A DNA stretch of 64,000 nt from Sphingopyxis sp. 113P3. GTDB taxonomy: Bacteria; Pseudomonadota; Alphaproteobacteria; Sphingomonadales; Sphingomonadaceae. Below, in pieces: positions 8,759 through 17,893 of the stretch (the first letter of the stretch is position 1; every line of letters begins with the position of its first letter). The stretch covers positions 1,335,501 through 1,399,500 of the forward strand of contig NZ_CP009452.1 in the NCBI RefSeq assembly GCF_001278035.1, in the 5' to 3' direction. Position numbers and translations under genes: made by a program. Under the pieces are notes generated by a model that saw nothing but the letters and a program-made list of their open reading frames with translations, did not search any database and had not been told where the DNA came from.

Positions 8759-9837
8759 CTTACGCGAGTTCACTTCCCGGGCCGGCCAAGAGGCCGCTCG
8801 CCGTGACCGCCAGCGGATCGCGCTGGCTCTTGATCGCCTTTCTTGCGCTGCTGCTTGCCGGGGCGGCGGCAGGGTGGCTGCAATTTTCTCCGCCTGCCGA
8901 TGACCCGGTCGAGACGCCAGTCCCTGAAACGCTCCGCCTCCAGATCCCGACCATGTCGACGGGCGAGCATCAGAATCTGGTCGTCTCCGGCGAAACGGCG
9001 CAGGCGCGCAATGCCGCAATTCCCGCGACGAACGAGGCGCTCGTCGCCCTCGCCGGGTTCAAGGATATTCCCGCAGGCTCAGCGCAGCACGCAACCGCGC
9101 TCAAATGCCTGACCCAGGCAATCTATTACGAGGCCGCCAATGAGCCCGAACTCGGCAAGCGTGCGGTGGCACAGGTCGTGCTCAACCGTCTTCGGCATCC
9201 CGCCTATCCAAACTCGGTGTGCGGCGTCGTGTATGAAGGCGCCAGCGCCCCGGTTTGCCAGTTCAGCTTCACCTGCGACGGGGCGCTGCTGCGCACGCCG
9301 ATGGCGCGGCAATGGCGCGAATCCGAACGCGTCGCAAGGGAAGCTCTGGCCGGCGCGTCCGTGCCCGAGGTGGGGTCCGCGACCCATTATCACGCCGATT
9401 ATGTCCTGCCGCGCTGGGCCTTTACGCTCGGCAAGATCGAGAAGATCGGAACGCATATATTCTATCGCTTTCCAGGGCGCGCAGGGAGCGCTGCAGCGTT
9501 CAGCAACCGCTGGAACGGGAGCGAGCGGATCCCCGCCCTCGATTTTGAAAGATTGCGGCAGGCGATGCTCGGCGAAATGGAAGGCGCTGCCTCTAATCAA
9601 GCCTATGTTCCTGGATTGACCGTGGTTCCCGACGTCAAGGATCGCCATGCGGCCACCGATGTCGGGGGACGGCTCGATACGACGACGAGCTGGCGTCTCA
9701 CGCTTCCCGATCCCGTTCAATTGAGCAGCAGCTATCGTACGGCGGTGTCGGTTCAGGCAAGCCCCGCTGCGGAGACGGCGATTGCCGCAGCCGAGGACGA
9801 AACAAGCGGTCCGGCGGCCCGGGAGCATAAGCCGTGA
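8755..9837 (+). CDS. SleB-type cell wall hydrolase inside the secretion operon
   Basis: The 360-aa product has one N-terminal transmembrane helix (WLLIAFLALLLAGAAAGWL, about 22-40) and a periplasmic Hydrolase_2 (SleB/CwlJ) domain at about 120-240. The domain is recognised by LTQAIYYEAANEPELGKRAV, the presumed catalytic Glu in YYEAANE, VLNRLRHPAYPNSVCGVVYE, CQFSFTCDG and SATHYHADYVLPRW. SleB-like enzymes cleave peptidoglycan glycan strands. The gene overlaps both the ABC gene (ATGA) and the HlyD gene (GTGA), so it is translationally coupled to the exporter. A role in opening the wall for assembly of the complex is inferred. Confidence 0.82.
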   Translation: MTYASSLPGPAKRPLAVTASGSRWLLIAFLALLLAGAAAGWLQFSPPADDPVETPVPETLRLQIPTMSTGEHQNLVVSGETAQARNAAIPATNEALVALAGFKDIPAGSAQHATALKCLTQAIYYEAANEPELGKRAVAQVVLNRLRHPAYPNSVCGVVYEGASAPVCQFSFTCDGALLRTPMARQWRESERVAREALAGASVPEVGSATHYHADYVLPRWAFTLGKIEKIGTHIFYRFPGRAGSAAAFSNRWNGSERIPALDFERLRQAMLGEMEGAASNQAYVPGLTVVPDVKDRHAATDVGGRLDTTTSWRLTLPDPVQLSSSYRTAVSVQASPAAETAIAAAEDETSGPAAREHKP

Positions 9838-11099
9838 CCTGGATCGAGCGGTTCAAAAGCTGGGATTCGAGCCGGCGCCTCATCGCCGTTGCTGCTGCCG
9901 GCATGGCCCTTTTCGTTATATGGGCGGCCCTGGCGCCGGTTGACGAAGTGACGCGCGGCACCGGGCGCGTCATTCCCTCGAGCAAGGCGCAGCTGGTTCA
10001 GTCCGCAGAACCCGCCACGATTGCAGAAATACTCGTCCGCGGCGGGCAGTCGGTGAAGCGCGGGCAATTGCTTGTCCGGCTCGATGATGCCCAATCTTCC
10101 TCCGCCCTTGGGCAATTGCAGACCGAAAATGAGCGCCTCGCGGTGCGGGCGCAGCGGCTTGCCCAGGAGGCCCGCGGCGGCGCGCTCGGGTGCGAAGAGG
10201 GGTCGCTTTGCGCCGAAGAGCGAAGCCTCCAGCAAGCGCGCGTAGCCACCGCAAGAGCGCGGGAAGGGGCCCTGGGGGCAGCGGTTGAACAGCGGCGCCG
10301 CGAGCTCCAGGAGGCGCAGGCAACCGCCACCGCGCTCGAAGACAGCGTGAGGCTCGCGCGCGAGCAGGTGCGGATGCTCGAACCGCTCGCCAAGCAGAAT
10401 ATCGTTCCGCAGACCGATCTCCTGGCGGCGCAGCGCGAACTCGTCGATGTCCAGGGGCGGCTCGCCGCCGCGCGCCAGTCGGTCGGCCGCGCCTCGGCGG
10501 CCATCACCCAGGCGCAGCAGGATCTGAGCTCGGCAAGGTCGGAGTTTCGCCAGCAGGCGCTGAGCGAACGCAGCGAAGTCACGACGCGCATGGCGGTGAA
10601 TGAAGAGACGATCCGCGGCGCACAGGCACGCCAGAAACGCAATGAACTGCGCGCGCCCGCCGATGGCGTGGTCAACAATGTACAGGTGACGACCGTCGGC
10701 GGCTTCGTGAATGCCGGCGAGACGATCATGCAGGTCATCCCGATCGGCGACAAGCTCCTCGTGGAAGCGCGGATCGCGCCGAGCGACATCGCCTTCATCA
10801 AGGTCGGTGACCGCGCCAACGTCAAGGTGACGGCGTATGACTTTTCGATTTTCGGCGGATTAAGCGGCACGGTGCAGCAAGTGTCGGCCGACAGCATCTT
10901 CGATGAAGTTGAACGCCAGACCTATTATACGGTACTGATCGAAACCGACCGATCCTACATCATGCGCTCCGGCAAGCGCCTCCCGATCGTCCCGGGCATG
11001 ATCTGCGACGTCGAGATATTGACCGGTCGCAAGAGCATATTGAGCTATCTTCTGAAGCCCGTATCCAAGGCGTTCAACGAGGCGCTCACCGAACGCTAG
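9834..11099 (+). CDS. HlyD-family membrane fusion protein (type I secretion adaptor)
   Basis: This 421-aa adaptor links the ABC exporter to TolC. An N-terminal membrane helix (AAAGMALFVIWAALAPVDEV) is followed by the lipoyl/barrel-sandwich motif (QSVKRGQLLVRLDDAQ). A long periplasmic coiled coil spans about 110-270, and the second lipoyl half (NELRAPADGVVNNVQV) and beta-barrel follow. The C-terminal YTVLIETDRS and LPIVPGMICDVEILTGRKS are the HlyD signature region. Start is GTG, coupled to the preceding stop. The TAG stop lies in a GCTAGC palindrome that also provides the stop of the convergent protease gene. Confidence 0.9.
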   Translation: MTWIERFKSWDSSRRLIAVAAAGMALFVIWAALAPVDEVTRGTGRVIPSSKAQLVQSAEPATIAEILVRGGQSVKRGQLLVRLDDAQSSSALGQLQTENERLAVRAQRLAQEARGGALGCEEGSLCAEERSLQQARVATARAREGALGAAVEQRRRELQEAQATATALEDSVRLAREQVRMLEPLAKQNIVPQTDLLAAQRELVDVQGRLAAARQSVGRASAAITQAQQDLSSARSEFRQQALSERSEVTTRMAVNEETIRGAQARQKRNELRAPADGVVNNVQVTTVGGFVNAGETIMQVIPIGDKLLVEARIAPSDIAFIKVGDRANVKVTAYDFSIFGGLSGTVQQVSADSIFDEVERQTYYTVLIETDRSYIMRSGKRLPIVPGMICDVEILTGRKSILSYLLKPVSKAFNEALTER

Positions 11100-12070
11100 C
11101 GCGAGGCGATCTGGTAGCCGTGCAGCCAGGCCTTGTTCTGGCCAAAGCTGATGATCGCGCGGTAGTCGTGGCTCGAAGACGCATCGAGGATCGCGTCGGT
11201 CGCATTGTCGAGCATGAGATAGCGTCCCCCGTCGCGCACGATGAGGACGGCATGGTCGGCATTGCGGACAAGATCGCGCGCGATGGTAAGGACCATATCC
11301 TCGCGAGCGACGCCCATTGCGGCCAGCAATTGCATCTTGGTGAGCGCGATATCTTCGCAGTCGCCGCGCCCGAGAGCGAGCGTTTTTCGCGCGCCGGCCC
11401 AATAGTCGGCCTGGCCGAAAAGGTCGCGATCATCGGTGAAGGCAATCTTGCGGTTAACCCAGGCATTGACGACGCCCAGCGTTTCCTGGCGACTGCCGGA
11501 CGTCTTTTGCTCAAGGGCGCGAACATAGTTTGCGGGCACGCGCTCGTTGCGAACGCGCTTCCAGGCGGCGTCAAACGAGGTGCGCCCGAGGGCGAGGCGC
11601 TTGCTCGCGAGAAAATCCTGGGGTGAATAGGAAGGCTGCGGGCGCGCCGCGGCGCGCACCGCGCTCGCCGAAGTCATGCTGCAGCCTGACCCGAGGCGGC
11701 CGCCGCCAGCGGCGGGTTCCAGCGGCTTAAGCTCGGCGGGGTGGGCGGCTGGAGGCATCGCTGCTGCCGGTGCGGGCGCGCTTGGGGCCGCTTGCACTGC
11801 GCGGATGCGATCGAGCGCACTGGGCTGCCCGCCCAACAGGGCGACGCTTTTGCTCGCAGGCAAAGCGGGAAGGATCGGCTGCGCCGCTGCGATGGCAACG
11901 CCGTACGGGCGATCATTGCAGAGCTTTGTGTGGGACATGGCGATCGCGGCGACTGCCGGCGCCAGGGCGCCTTGCGCGGCCGCGCCTTGCGGGGCAAGCA
12001 AGGCCGCTGCCAAGGCTCCTGCCGCAAGCGCAGGACGGGGCCGAAGTCGAAGGGCGATCCACCGTTTCAT
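11096..12070 (-). CDS. LapG-like transglutaminase-type periplasmic cysteine protease
   Basis: This 324-aa protein has a signal peptide (LAAGALAAALLAPQGAAA), a variable Pro/Ala-rich linker and a C-terminal bacterial transglutaminase-like cysteine protease domain. The triad is visible as C238 (GRGDCEDIALTK), H273 (ADHAVLIV) and D288 (LMLDNATD). LapG proteases clip the N-terminal retention module of LapA-type adhesins to release biofilm, under control of the c-di-GMP receptor LapD. No LapD homologue is seen in this window. Placement convergent with the exporter genes supports adhesin processing, but its presumed substrate has lost its N-terminus here. Confidence 0.82.
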   Translation of the reverse strand: MKRWIALRLRPRPALAAGALAAALLAPQGAAAQGALAPAVAAIAMSHTKLCNDRPYGVAIAAAQPILPALPASKSVALLGGQPSALDRIRAVQAAPSAPAPAAAMPPAAHPAELKPLEPAAGGGRLGSGCSMTSASAVRAAARPQPSYSPQDFLASKRLALGRTSFDAAWKRVRNERVPANYVRALEQKTSGSRQETLGVVNAWVNRKIAFTDDRDLFGQADYWAGARKTLALGRGDCEDIALTKMQLLAAMGVAREDMVLTIARDLVRNADHAVLIVRDGGRYLMLDNATDAILDASSSHDYRAIISFGQNKAWLHGYQIASR

Positions 12071-12160
12071 GCTCCCCTGGATAAGGGCGAGCTATCAAGG
12101 CTTCGTCGCGAGATGTAGTTAATCGGCCTTTAAGCAAATCAGGCCTTGAAAATGCGCCGA

Positions 12161-12892
12161 TCAGCGGCCGAGCGGGTTCGTGGCCCTCCCGCCGACCCGG
12201 ACTTCATAGTGAACATGAGGGCCCGTCGATCGCCCGGTTGAGCCGACGAGCCCGATGATATCCCCCTGGTTGACCGTCTTTCCGGCTTCGACATTGATCG
12301 CGGACATATGCGCGTAGCGCGTCTCGACACCGTTTCCGTGATCGAGCGTAACCATATAGCCATAATTGCCAGCCCAGCCGGCACTTGTCACCGACCCCGC
12401 CTGCGTCGCCCTGATCGGCGAGCCCGCGGGCGCGGCGAGATCGACGCCCGAATGGAACCGGGTCGCTCCATGCATGGGATCACCGCGCCAGCCAAAGGAA
12501 CTGGTGAGGCGCCCGCCCGCCGGGAGCAGCGACGGTATGGGACCGCCCGGCACCGCGCTGCGCGGCGGGCTCGACGAGAAGGAGACGACCAGGCCGGTGT
12601 CGGCGACATTCGAGCGAACGGCAAAGCGCGGTGCGCCGGCCGCCACCCCCTGGGGCCCGATCGTGATCACCGCCCGCGCCGGGGCGGCCTCCCCACCGGC
12701 GTCAGCCTGCCTGTTTGCAAGGGCAGTGGGGCTGCTCGTGACAGCATTGCTCTGGATGAGGCTTGCGCCTCCGCTGGCCGAGACTCCGCCAGAGGGATGC
12801 GCGAGGGAGGGGCCGGACTCTTCGGCAGCCGACGGGGCGGCCGCAATGGCCGCCGCGAACGCCAGCATCGATTTTGCCGTGAAAGCCTTCAT
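12161..12892 (-). CDS. M23-family (LytM-type) metallopeptidase
   Basis: The 243-aa secreted protein has a signal peptide (SMLAFAAAIAAAPSAA) and a C-terminal M23 domain (about 135-243). Zinc and catalytic motifs are complete: FHSGVDLAAPAG (HxxxD), HMSAINVEAGKTVNQGDIIG, and HVHYEVR (HxH). M23 enzymes cut peptidoglycan crosslinks, or act as regulators when degenerate; this one looks active. The ATG at 12892 was chosen because it gives the signal peptide. It lies 91 bases upstream of the LapG-like gene on the same strand, so co-transcription is possible. Confidence 0.85.
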   Translation of the reverse strand: MKAFTAKSMLAFAAAIAAAPSAAEESGPSLAHPSGGVSASGGASLIQSNAVTSSPTALANRQADAGGEAAPARAVITIGPQGVAAGAPRFAVRSNVADTGLVVSFSSSPPRSAVPGGPIPSLLPAGGRLTSSFGWRGDPMHGATRFHSGVDLAAPAGSPIRATQAGSVTSAGWAGNYGYMVTLDHGNGVETRYAHMSAINVEAGKTVNQGDIIGLVGSTGRSTGPHVHYEVRVGGRATNPLGR

Positions 12893-13353
12893 CGCCCCCC
12901 ACCCCATTTGGTCGGGGAGTATAACCTCCAAAGCGTGGTATGGCACGGAAAAAGTAACCCATATGCAATCCTTTTGCGCGCGCGCAGATCCGCCGCGCCC
13001 ATCGCCGCCACGCCGCCGCCAGCGTGCCGGACGGGGCCGCACACCTCGTTGCTTGTCTGCGGCGGATCCGGATTGACGGGCGCCCGGTCAAGCGCCCGAT
13101 CGCGGATTCCATTCGCGGGGGAGGGGGCTTCGTCTCCACAGGCCGCGCCGCTTGCCGCGCGGATTATAACTTTCTCTTACATTTCGTTAACCATGACAAG
13201 GGGGCGGTAACTTGAGAAATATATCCTAATATCAATACTTTGGTCAGGTTACTGGATGCGATCCAACTTTGTGTTGATTTGTCCCGGGTTGCACAATAGG
13301 TTTCATTAAGGGTTGCATCGCAAGGCGGTGGCCGAGCTCCTCATGCATGGGGG
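12893..13353 (+). promoter_or_regulatory. Divergent intergenic region between M23 peptidase and Xre regulator
   Basis: This 461-bp gap has no convincing gene. Its right half (about 13165-13315) is markedly A/T-rich compared with its surroundings and contains CGTTAACCATG, a TTAACC half-site of the type bound by CtrA in alphaproteobacteria. Promoters for both flanking genes are expected here, but I could not fix -10/-35 boxes. Confidence 0.35.
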
Positions 13354-14028
13354 GTGGCACGTGCGACCCGCTCAGTCGAAAGTGCGGGGAGGTGGCCGGT
13401 GGGCGCTTTGCCATTTATCGAAATCACGCCGGCCCGGGACGCCGGAGGGCATGATCGCTGCATTTATTTGCGCGGTGTGAACGGTTCGAGGGCCGGCACG
13501 GAACTTCTCTCCGATCACATCTGGGGACTTTATTTCGGTGTCCCCAGGAATCATGGGCTGCGAGTCGGCGACCAGTTGCAAATGGACCTTGATCCCGTTG
13601 GTCCTATCGATGCCGAGGTGATCTCGGTCGCGCCCGATATGGTGGGGTGCCGCTTTTCCGATCCGGTCAAGCCTTCGGACCTCTTTCCTGAGGAAGCGCC
13701 TCCCGCGGCAGCCAAAGCCGATGTGGCGGCGGAAGATCTCGGCACGCGCCTTACGCAATACCGCCGCGCGAAAGGGATGACCCTTGCGCAGCTTGCTGAG
13801 CGCCTCGGCGTCAGCGTCCCGGCGATCTGCGCGTGGGAAAAGAACAAGTCCCGGCCAAAATACAAGCGGCTCGAAATGGTGGCCGCGGCTCTTGGCGTGA
13901 GCGTATCGGATCTCCTCGGCCTCTCCGAGCAGATGTCACTGCCCGATCTCATCCTCAATTCGCGGCATCAGATCGCGAGCGCCGCCGGCGTTTCGCCCGA
14001 CAAGATCGATATCTCCATCCGCCTGTGA
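13354..14028 (+). CDS. Xre-family helix-turn-helix regulator with PilZ-like N-terminal domain
   Basis: This is a 224-aa protein with two parts. Residues about 130-190 form a clear HTH_3/Cro-CI domain (LTQYRRAKGMTLAQLAERLG, VPAICAWEKNKSRPK, ALGVSVSDLL). Residues about 20-110 resemble the beta-barrel of a PilZ domain (GLRVGDQLQMDLDP, DAEVISVAPDMVGCRFSDPV). However, I see no clear RxxxR or (D/N)xSxxG c-di-GMP motif, so ligand binding is doubtful. The start is GTG; a later start is possible. Position beside the adhesin/protease locus invites a regulatory link, which is inference. Confidence 0.6.
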   Translation: MARATRSVESAGRWPVGALPFIEITPARDAGGHDRCIYLRGVNGSRAGTELLSDHIWGLYFGVPRNHGLRVGDQLQMDLDPVGPIDAEVISVAPDMVGCRFSDPVKPSDLFPEEAPPAAAKADVAAEDLGTRLTQYRRAKGMTLAQLAERLGVSVPAICAWEKNKSRPKYKRLEMVAAALGVSVSDLLGLSEQMSLPDLILNSRHQIASAAGVSPDKIDISIRL

Positions 14029-14178
14029 GCCTCGTCCCGAAAGCGCCGGTCATGCCGTAGAGGAACGAGCGCGCGCCGAAAGCCAGATGAAGGCGCCGCC
14101 GGTCATTCCCCTCGGCGAGGCAGGGGGCTTGCCGGCGTGATTGCTTATGCTGTGTTGCAAGTGTAATACGGCAGCGAT

Positions 14179-16206
14179 ATGAAGCTCTTTCACCGTTCCG
14201 GCGATCCGCCCCTGCCGCTGGATCTCACCGCTGCGCCCCCAGGCGAGGCGCTGGAAAGCACGCCCGAGGCGCGCCGGCGCCCCCGATGGCTTCACTGGAC
14301 GGTGCGCGGCCTCACCGCTTTTGTGTTCCTCTTCATCCTCCTTGTCGGCTGGCTTGCACTCACGGCGCCTCTTTCCAAATCGCTCGAGCCGATCGCACCG
14401 CCCGAGATAACCCTGCTCGCCTCCGATGGCACGCCGATCGCGCGAATGGGGGCGATCGTCGAGGCGCCCGTCAGGGTGCGCGAATTGCCCGAACATGTGA
14501 CGGGCGCCTTTCTCGCGATCGAGGATCGGCGCTTCTACACGCATTGGGGGATCGACCCCCGCAGCATCGTGCGCGCAGCGTGGAGCAACTTGACGACCGG
14601 GCGCACGCAAGGCGGCAGCACGATCACCCAGCAGCTCGCCAAATTCACCTTCCTCTCGCCAAAGCAGACCCTCGGGCGCAAGGCACGCGAGGCGCTCATT
14701 GCCTTCTGGCTCGAGGCCTGGCTTACCAAGGACGAGATTCTCGAGCGCTATCTCTCGAACGCCTATTTCGGCGACAACTGCTATGGCCTGCGCGCCGCGT
14801 CGCTCCACTATTTCCACCGCCAGCCCGAGAAGCTGACTCCGGCCCAGGCCGCGATGCTCGCAGGCCTCGTGAAAGCGCCCTCCAGGCTCGCTCCGACGCG
14901 CAATTTCAGCCTTGCTGAGGAGCGAATGCGCCTCGTCCTCACCGCCATGGCCGAGGAAGGCTATCTCGGCGAACGCGAGGCGAAGCGCCTTCGCGCCCCG
15001 AGCGTCGATGTGAGGACGCGCAATGACCTGCCGACGGGGACCTATTTTGCCGATTGGGCGCTCCCCGAGGCGCGCAAGCTCAGCGATGTCGGCTATTCGC
15101 GCCGGACGATCCGGACGACGCTCGACGCGCGGCTCCAGGCGGCGGCGCGCCGCGCGGTGAGCCGGGCACCGCTTGGGAGTGCGCAGGTCGCACTCGTCGC
15201 GATGCGCCCCAATGGCGAGGTGGTCGCGATGGTGGGCGGGCGCAACTATGCCGCATCGCCTTTCAACCGCGTCACGCAGGCCCGGCGGCAGCCGGGGTCA
15301 ACCTTCAAGCTCTTCGTCTATCTTGCGGCATTACGCGACGGGTGGCGGCCCGACGACGAAATCGAAAACGGACCGATCGAGACGGGATCCTACCGGACCA
15401 AGAACGCCGGCGGCGCCTATTCGGAGACGATCACGCTCGAGCGCGCCTTTGCCACGTCGAGCAATGTCGCCGCAGTGCGATTGTTCCAGAAGGTCGGGAG
15501 CGAGAAGGTGATCAAGGTGGCGCGAAGTCTTGGCGTAACCGCACCGCTTCCCGAAGGCGACCCGAGCCTCGCGCTCGGCACGTCGAGCATGACCTTGCTG
15601 GAGCTCACCGCGGCCTATGCCGCGGTGGCCGCCAAGAGCTACCCCGTGGTCCCGCGCGCCTTCAAGGCAGAGGAGCGGGGCTGGTTTTCCCACCTGCTTT
15701 TCGGGCCCAGCCGCTTCGGCTCGCGCGAACACAAGGATATGGAGCAGCTCCTCAGGGCCGCGATCAACCAGGGGACGGGGCGCGCTGCGATGCTCGCTGT
15801 TCCCAATTTCGGGAAGACCGGGACGACGCAGGACAATCGCGACGCGCTGTTTGTTGGCTACGCAAACGGCCTCGTTGTCGGCGTTTGGATCGGCAATGAT
15901 GACAATTCACCGCTGGCTGGCGTCTCGGGCGGCGGCGTTCCTGCACGCATCTGGCGGGATTTCATGGTGAATGCGAAGGGCGAGCGGGCCAAGCCCCGAC
16001 CCCTGCAAAATCCCCGCGGGCCAGTCGAGCCGCAGGACCTGCCTGAAATTCCCGACATTCCCGCGCTTCCCATCGGCGAGAAGACGAGCGTCGGCGTCGA
16101 GGGCGGCGATGCGGTGATTTCAACCGAGATCGGCGGCAGCCGCATCGATCTTCGCCTGCCCGTCGGGGGAGATCGCCCGGCAGACGAGGCGCCGCCGCCG
16201 CGCTGA
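14179..16206 (+). CDS. Class A penicillin-binding protein (bifunctional PBP1)
   Basis: This 675-aa peptidoglycan synthase has a short cytoplasmic tail and one membrane helix (FVFLFILLVGWLALTAP, about 52-68). The GT51 glycosyltransferase domain follows (EDRRFYTHWGIDPRSI, GGSTITQQLAK). The transpeptidase domain has the SxxK serine in QPGSTFKLFVY, SSNVAAVRL as SxN and GKTGTTQDN as KTG. All catalytic motifs are present. The C-terminus is a Pro-rich tail (LPEIPDIPALP). The gene stands alone between the Xre gene and a convergent acyl-CoA dehydrogenase gene. Confidence 0.9.
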   Translation: MKLFHRSGDPPLPLDLTAAPPGEALESTPEARRRPRWLHWTVRGLTAFVFLFILLVGWLALTAPLSKSLEPIAPPEITLLASDGTPIARMGAIVEAPVRVRELPEHVTGAFLAIEDRRFYTHWGIDPRSIVRAAWSNLTTGRTQGGSTITQQLAKFTFLSPKQTLGRKAREALIAFWLEAWLTKDEILERYLSNAYFGDNCYGLRAASLHYFHRQPEKLTPAQAAMLAGLVKAPSRLAPTRNFSLAEERMRLVLTAMAEEGYLGEREAKRLRAPSVDVRTRNDLPTGTYFADWALPEARKLSDVGYSRRTIRTTLDARLQAAARRAVSRAPLGSAQVALVAMRPNGEVVAMVGGRNYAASPFNRVTQARRQPGSTFKLFVYLAALRDGWRPDDEIENGPIETGSYRTKNAGGAYSETITLERAFATSSNVAAVRLFQKVGSEKVIKVARSLGVTAPLPEGDPSLALGTSSMTLLELTAAYAAVAAKSYPVVPRAFKAEERGWFSHLLFGPSRFGSREHKDMEQLLRAAINQGTGRAAMLAVPNFGKTGTTQDNRDALFVGYANGLVVGVWIGNDDNSPLAGVSGGGVPARIWRDFMVNAKGERAKPRPLQNPRGPVEPQDLPEIPDIPALPIGEKTSVGVEGGDAVISTEIGGSRIDLRLPVGGDRPADEAPPPR

Positions 16207-16215
16207 TCCTCGCGG

Positions 16216-17811
16216 TCAGTTCCGCCCGCTCATCAGCCCGCGCGCGATCACCTGCGCCTGAATCTCCGCAGCGCCCTCGAAGATATTGAGGATGCGTGCG
16301 TCGCACAGGATGCGGCTGATCTCATATTCGAGCGCATAGCCATTGCCGCCGTGGATCTGGAGCGCGGCGTCGGCATTTGACCAGGCTGCGCGCGCGCCCA
16401 GCAGCTTTGCCATGCCCGCCTCGATGTCGCAGCGCTTGCCCGAATCCTTCGCGCGCGCGGCGGCGTAGCTGAGCTCGCGTGCCATGACGAAATCGACGAG
16501 ACTCATCGCGATCTTGTCCGAAACGCGCGGGAAATGGATGATCGCCTGGCCGAACTGCTTGCGGGTCTTCGCATAGTCGAGCCCGAGTTCGAGCGCGCGG
16601 CGCGCCACACCGACAGCGCGCGCCGCGGTCTGGATGCGCGCGCCTTCGAAGGTGCGCATCAGCTGCTTGAAGCCTTGCCCTTCCTCGCCGCCGAGGAGCG
16701 CGTCGGCGGGGGCGCTCATCCCGTCGAATTGCAGCGCATATTCGCGCATGCCGCGATAGCCGAGGACCTCGATCTCGCTGCCCGTCATGCCGGGGGTTGG
16801 GAAGGGCTCGTCCTCGCTCCCGCGGGGCTTGGGTACAAGCAGCATCGAAAGCCCTGCATAGCCCTTCACATCGCTCCGCGTGCGGGCGAGGAGGGTCATG
16901 AGGTCCGAGCGCGCAGCATGGGTGATCCAGTTCTTCGCCCCGTCAATGACCCAGCGGCCGTCTTCGAGCCGCGCGCGCGTCTGGAGCGAACCCAGATCCG
17001 AGCCGGTGTCGGGCTCGGTGAAGACCGCGGTGGGCAATATCTCGCCGCTTGCGATTTTCGGGAGCCATTCGGCCTTCTGGGCCTCGGTGCCCCCGTGGAC
17101 GATGAGTTCGCCCGCGATTTCGGAGCGCGTGCCGAGCGAGCCGGTCCCGATCCAGCCGCGCGACAATTCTTCGGTGACGATGCACATGACGAGCTTGCCA
17201 AGGCCGAGCCCGCCATATTCCTCGGGAATGCAGACCCCGAATGTGCCAAGTTCCGCCATCGCCTCGACGGTCGCATCGGGAATGAGCGCGTTTCGAAGGT
17301 GCCAGCCATGCGCGTTCGGGATGATCGCGGCATCGGTAAAGCGGCGATACTGGTCGCGGATCGCATCGAGATCGGCATCATGCAGCGTCTCGCTTGGCCA
17401 GTGGCCCTCGGCGAGCGCGACTGCAACCTCGGCGCGAAGCGCGACGTGGTCCGCTTCGAGAAGGGGCGCGCACGCGTCTGCGAGCGCGCGCGCCGCGTTC
17501 CCGAGACCAAGGTCGGCGGGGCGGAAAATCTCATTCTGTCCCATCGGCAGGCCGCCGGTGAGCTGGCCGAGGCTTTCGGCGAATGCGAGCGCTGCGATCC
17601 TGGCGTCGAGCGGGTTCGCGCCTCCTCCCTTCTCGAGCCACGCAAGCGTTGCTTCGAGCGCCGCGACACTTGTTGCGACCCAGGCGAAACCATGTGCGGC
17701 GCGCTGTTCGGCGTCGATCGGACGCGCCGCGAGCCGCTGCGCGAGCGCAGCCTCGGCGGCCGCTTGAAAGGACCGCGCAGCGGTGAGCGCATTAGCGAGA
17801 TCCCATTGCAT
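16216..17811 (-). CDS. Acyl-CoA dehydrogenase family flavoenzyme (long form)
   Basis: The 531-aa protein is longer than a typical 380-aa acyl-CoA dehydrogenase because of an N-terminal extension of about 140 residues. The dehydrogenase core is clear: FGVCIPEEYGGLGLGKLVMC, AVFTEPDTGSDLGSLQTRA, DGAKNWITHAARSDL and the C-terminal QIHGGNGYALEYEISRILCD. It should oxidise a CoA thioester at alpha-beta with FAD. The start at 17811 (MQWDLANAL) was chosen because upstream residues are low-complexity and would enter the thiolase spacer. It follows the thiolase gene on the same strand by about 80 bases. Confidence 0.85.
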   Translation of the reverse strand: MQWDLANALTAARSFQAAAEAALAQRLAARPIDAEQRAAHGFAWVATSVAALEATLAWLEKGGGANPLDARIAALAFAESLGQLTGGLPMGQNEIFRPADLGLGNAARALADACAPLLEADHVALRAEVAVALAEGHWPSETLHDADLDAIRDQYRRFTDAAIIPNAHGWHLRNALIPDATVEAMAELGTFGVCIPEEYGGLGLGKLVMCIVTEELSRGWIGTGSLGTRSEIAGELIVHGGTEAQKAEWLPKIASGEILPTAVFTEPDTGSDLGSLQTRARLEDGRWVIDGAKNWITHAARSDLMTLLARTRSDVKGYAGLSMLLVPKPRGSEDEPFPTPGMTGSEIEVLGYRGMREYALQFDGMSAPADALLGGEEGQGFKQLMRTFEGARIQTAARAVGVARRALELGLDYAKTRKQFGQAIIHFPRVSDKIAMSLVDFVMARELSYAAARAKDSGKRCDIEAGMAKLLGARAAWSNADAALQIHGGNGYALEYEISRILCDARILNIFEGAAEIQAQVIARGLMSGRN

Positions 17812-17893
17812 TCTTGAGCTGGTCCTTCTCCGCCAAAAGCCAAGGGGCGGCTCCCGATGCCGGCCTCCAATCGTGTCTGAGCGCAGCTTCCTC

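Noticed and set aside
16534..17817. 427-aa plus-strand frame over the acyl-CoA dehydrogenase
   Set aside because: Arg/Ala/Glu-rich shadow; the minus strand encodes a complete acyl-CoA dehydrogenase.
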